A stretch of DNA of 23,604 nt, from positions 1 through 23,604 of the forward strand of contig NZ_CAHJWX010000003.1 in the NCBI RefSeq assembly GCF_903643065.1, given 5' to 3'. Of the stretch, positions 22,631-23,604 are shown piece by piece. Each line of letters starts with the position of its first letter. The stretch's first letter is position 1. The position numbers were made by a program, and so were the translations under genes. Below the pieces are notes generated by a model that saw nothing but the letters and a program-made list of their open reading frames with translations, was not told where the DNA came from and made no database searches. Source of the DNA: Sphingomonas bacterium (GTDB taxonomy: Bacteria > Pseudomonadota > Alphaproteobacteria > Sphingomonadales > Sphingomonadaceae).

Positions 22631-22652
22631 GAAGGGGGCTTCACCCCCCTTC
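22631..22652 (+). terminator. Hairpin downstream of virD4 (possible operon terminator)
   Basis: GAAGGGGG and CCCCCTTC form a perfect 8-bp stem with a 6-base loop (CTTCAC), 78 bases after the virD4 stop codon. It lacks a T-tract, so it may be a weak intrinsic terminator or an mRNA 3'-end stabiliser. Confidence 0.42.
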
Positions 22653-22691
22653 TGGGCAAGGGCTGGACCGTCTCCGCGCACGCGCTCCGCT

Positions 22692-22741
22692 TGGCGATCG
22701 CCAGGTGTCCCCACCCTTCCCTCCGCTGCACTCCAGTGCAG
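22692..22741. repeat. Pair of perfect palindromes downstream of virD4
   Basis: TGGCGATCGCCA (22692-22703) is a 12-bp palindrome. CTGCACT and AGTGCAG (22726-22741) form a 7-bp inverted repeat around CC. They are 22 bases apart in otherwise C-rich DNA and may bind dimeric proteins. Confidence 0.4.
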
Positions 22742-23022
22742 GGCGGGTGATCCCCCTCCCCCGCGATCGAATAACAATGAGCGAAAGGGCTACATTTCTG
22801 GTGGGAAGCGGAATGGCCGCTTACGGGCGGTGATCGCGAGAAGGCGGACGTTCGTTCAGGCGGCGGGGCAGGGGGCTCGAACGCCTGCCGTTGGTGGATT
22901 GCGGGCTCACCGCTTTCGGACGCCAGTCGCAGGTTATCAGGCGTTCGTTCATGCGCTTCGCCAGATCGCGATTGCGGCGAGGATTGGGGGGTGCAGCCCG
23001 CTCCCGGAACGCTCAGCTAGAT

Positions 23023-23528
23023 GTTTGGTCCCAGGGATTGATGGTGCAACAACCACGAGCGAGTGGAAGGAAGCGCTATGGGCCAGGTTCTACACGGGAG
23101 CGCCACGACGACAGAGGTCGTCCGTCGAGCGATACAGCATAGTAAAGAGAGCCTGAGGGCGCTGGCGAGGCGCCACGGCGTCAACCAGAAGACGGTCGCC
23201 AAGTGGCGCAAGCGGTCGTCGACGGCCGATCTGCGGACCGGACCCAAGGAGGCCCGTTCCACGACGTTGACGATCGAGGAGGAAGCCGTGGTGGTGGCGT
23301 TTCGCCGCCACACGCTGCTGCCGCTGGATGACTGCCTCTATGCGCTACAGGCCACGATCCCGCATCTGACGCGCTCCTCGCTGCACCGCTGCCTGCAGCG
23401 TCACGGTATCAGCCGGCTGCCCGAAGTCGATGGCGACAAGCCCGCTCGGAAGAAGTTCAAGGCGTACCTGATCGGCTACTTCCACGTCGATCTCGCCGAG
23501 GTACGGACCGAACAGGGCAAGCTGTACC
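23023..23528 (+). mobile_element. IS481-family element, left part, interrupted
   Basis: The element appears to begin at TGTTTGGTCCCAGGG (23023), directly after GCTAGA (23017-23022). The characterised IS481 of Bordetella pertussis inserts at NCTAGN and its ends start with TGT, so this boundary fits both rules. The transposase starts 55 bases inside. The element loses its right part where another IS end begins at about 23529, so its right inverted repeat lies beyond the window if it survives. Confidence 0.7.
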
Positions 23529-23551
23529 TGTTGATTCCCGCTGAGAGCTGA
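23078..23551 (+). pseudogene. IS481-family transposase, truncated by another IS
   Basis: The reading frame begins MGQVLHGSATTTEVVRRAIQ and continues with an N-terminal helix-turn-helix (SLRALARRHGVNQKTVAKWR), TGPKEARSTTLT, HTLLPLDDCLYALQATIPHL, SSLHRCLQRHGISRLP, and the start of the DDE catalytic core (GYFHVDLAEVRTEQGKLYL, first Asp present). The homology stops at about 23530. The last few codons (LIPAES, stop) come from the adjacent IS21-like end. Full-length relatives are about twice this long, so two thirds of the catalytic core is missing and the product should be inactive. ATG 23078 follows GGAAGGAAG. The upstream in-frame ATG at 23063 is less likely. Confidence 0.85.
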
Positions 23552-23604
23552 CCCGGGGAGTGCCAAGTTTCCGCTGAGAAGTGACCCATGTTTTGACCTT
23601 TTCC
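23529..23604 (+). mobile_element. Left end of an IS21-family element (runs off window)
   Basis: The end begins TGTTGATTCCCGCTGAG, exactly where the IS481 transposase similarity stops. It holds two imperfect direct repeats of about 21 bp, 33 bp apart (CCCGCTGAGAGCTGACCC at 23537-23554 and TCCGCTGAGAAGTGACCC at 23570-23587). Multiple terminal repeats and a TGT end are hallmarks of IS21-family elements (istA/istB). No transposase gene is visible because the window ends. Confidence 0.65.
23534..23587 (+). repeat. Two terminal repeats of the IS21-like end
   Basis: The units at 23534-23554 and 23567-23587 share CCGCTGAGA, then two differing bases, and TGACCC. They are spaced 33 bp apart, as expected for the multiple transposase-binding sites at IS21-family ends. 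Confidence 0.65.

Larger units (their letters stand above)
22553..23022. other. Non-coding region between virD4 and the IS481 element
   Basis: About 470 bases have no convincing gene. They hold a strong hairpin (22631-22652), two perfect palindromes (TGGCGATCGCCA at 22692-22703 and CTGCACTCCAGTGCAG at 22726-22741), a C-rich stretch around 22715-22765, and a 10-bp direct repeat (CGTTCGTTCA at 22849 and 22942). The minus-strand frame 22821-23013 stays open for 64 codons with GC-ending codons and could be the tail of a gene cut by the IS, but it has no recognisable similarity. The palindromes could belong to a regulatory or transfer-origin region; nothing proves this. Confidence 0.5.

Noticed and set aside
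22860..22905. tRNA-like T-arm on the minus strand (CGTTCGAG in a GC-rich stem)
   Set aside because: No matching acceptor stem, D-arm or anticodon arm could be folded at the right distance.
22830..23156. Plus-strand frame of 108 codons crossing the left IS481 boundary
   Set aside because: It runs across the insertion point and has no motif; the transposase frame is the real gene there.
1..23604. CRISPR array
   Set aside because: The only short regularly similar repeats are the five iterons and the IS-end repeats; spacing and number do not fit an array, and no cas gene is present.

Overview
This window is most likely part of a large conjugative plasmid, or plasmid-derived element, from a sphingomonad-like alphaproteobacterium. 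The evidence is high GC content (about two thirds by eye) with GC-ending codons, an RPA-type replication initiator with iterons, a RepC-type initiator, and a complete VirB/VirD4 type IV secretion operon. The host assignment is inference from gene content; no rRNA or chromosomal marker is present.

Left part (1-7690, all genes on the minus strand): a cluster of plasmid DNA-metabolism genes. It holds the N-terminal part of a large methylase/helicase-type protein that runs off the left edge, a small unknown protein, a zinc-finger/Toprim primase-like protein, a small HNH protein, a short SSB, an exported HNH nuclease-like protein, RepC, an iteron-bearing origin region (about 5390-5983), RepA (RPA family), and a small protein with a serine-recombinase-like fold and no recognisable catalytic serine. 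Five 23-bp iterons, all in one orientation, lie at 5664-5959 and 7019-7041, on both sides of repA.

Middle and right part (7937-22552, all plus strand): a single tightly packed conjugation operon starting at a divergent promoter region (7690-7936). Its order is M15 peptidase fused to a degenerate transglycosylase domain, TrbM-like exported protein, VirB1, LPD7-domain protein, VirB2, VirB3, VirB4, VirB5, EexN-like lipoprotein, VirB6, VirB7-like lipoprotein, VirB8, VirB9, VirB10, VirB11, VirD4. Most junctions overlap or are a few bases apart. Together these encode the ATPases (VirB4, VirB11, VirD4), inner-membrane platform (VirB3, VirB6, VirB8), outer-membrane core (VirB7, VirB9, VirB10), pilus (VirB2, VirB5), wall-opening enzymes and entry exclusion. 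No relaxase, oriT or ParA/ParB is recognisable here; they are probably outside the window.

Right edge (22553-23604): a non-coding stretch with hairpins and palindromes, then an IS481-family element inserted at a CTAG site. Its transposase gene is itself interrupted by what looks like the left end of an IS21-family element that runs off the window.

The most interesting signals are (i) the pseudo-transglycosylase/M15 peptidase fusion heading the operon, (ii) a sharply lower-GC patch covering most of virB5, the exclusion lipoprotein and virB6, with boundaries inside genes, and a shared 3' tail between virB5 and the lipoprotein, (iii) the catalytically dead recombinase-like protein beside the origin, and (iv) the two-initiator origin with a possible antisense-RNA/hairpin control of repC.
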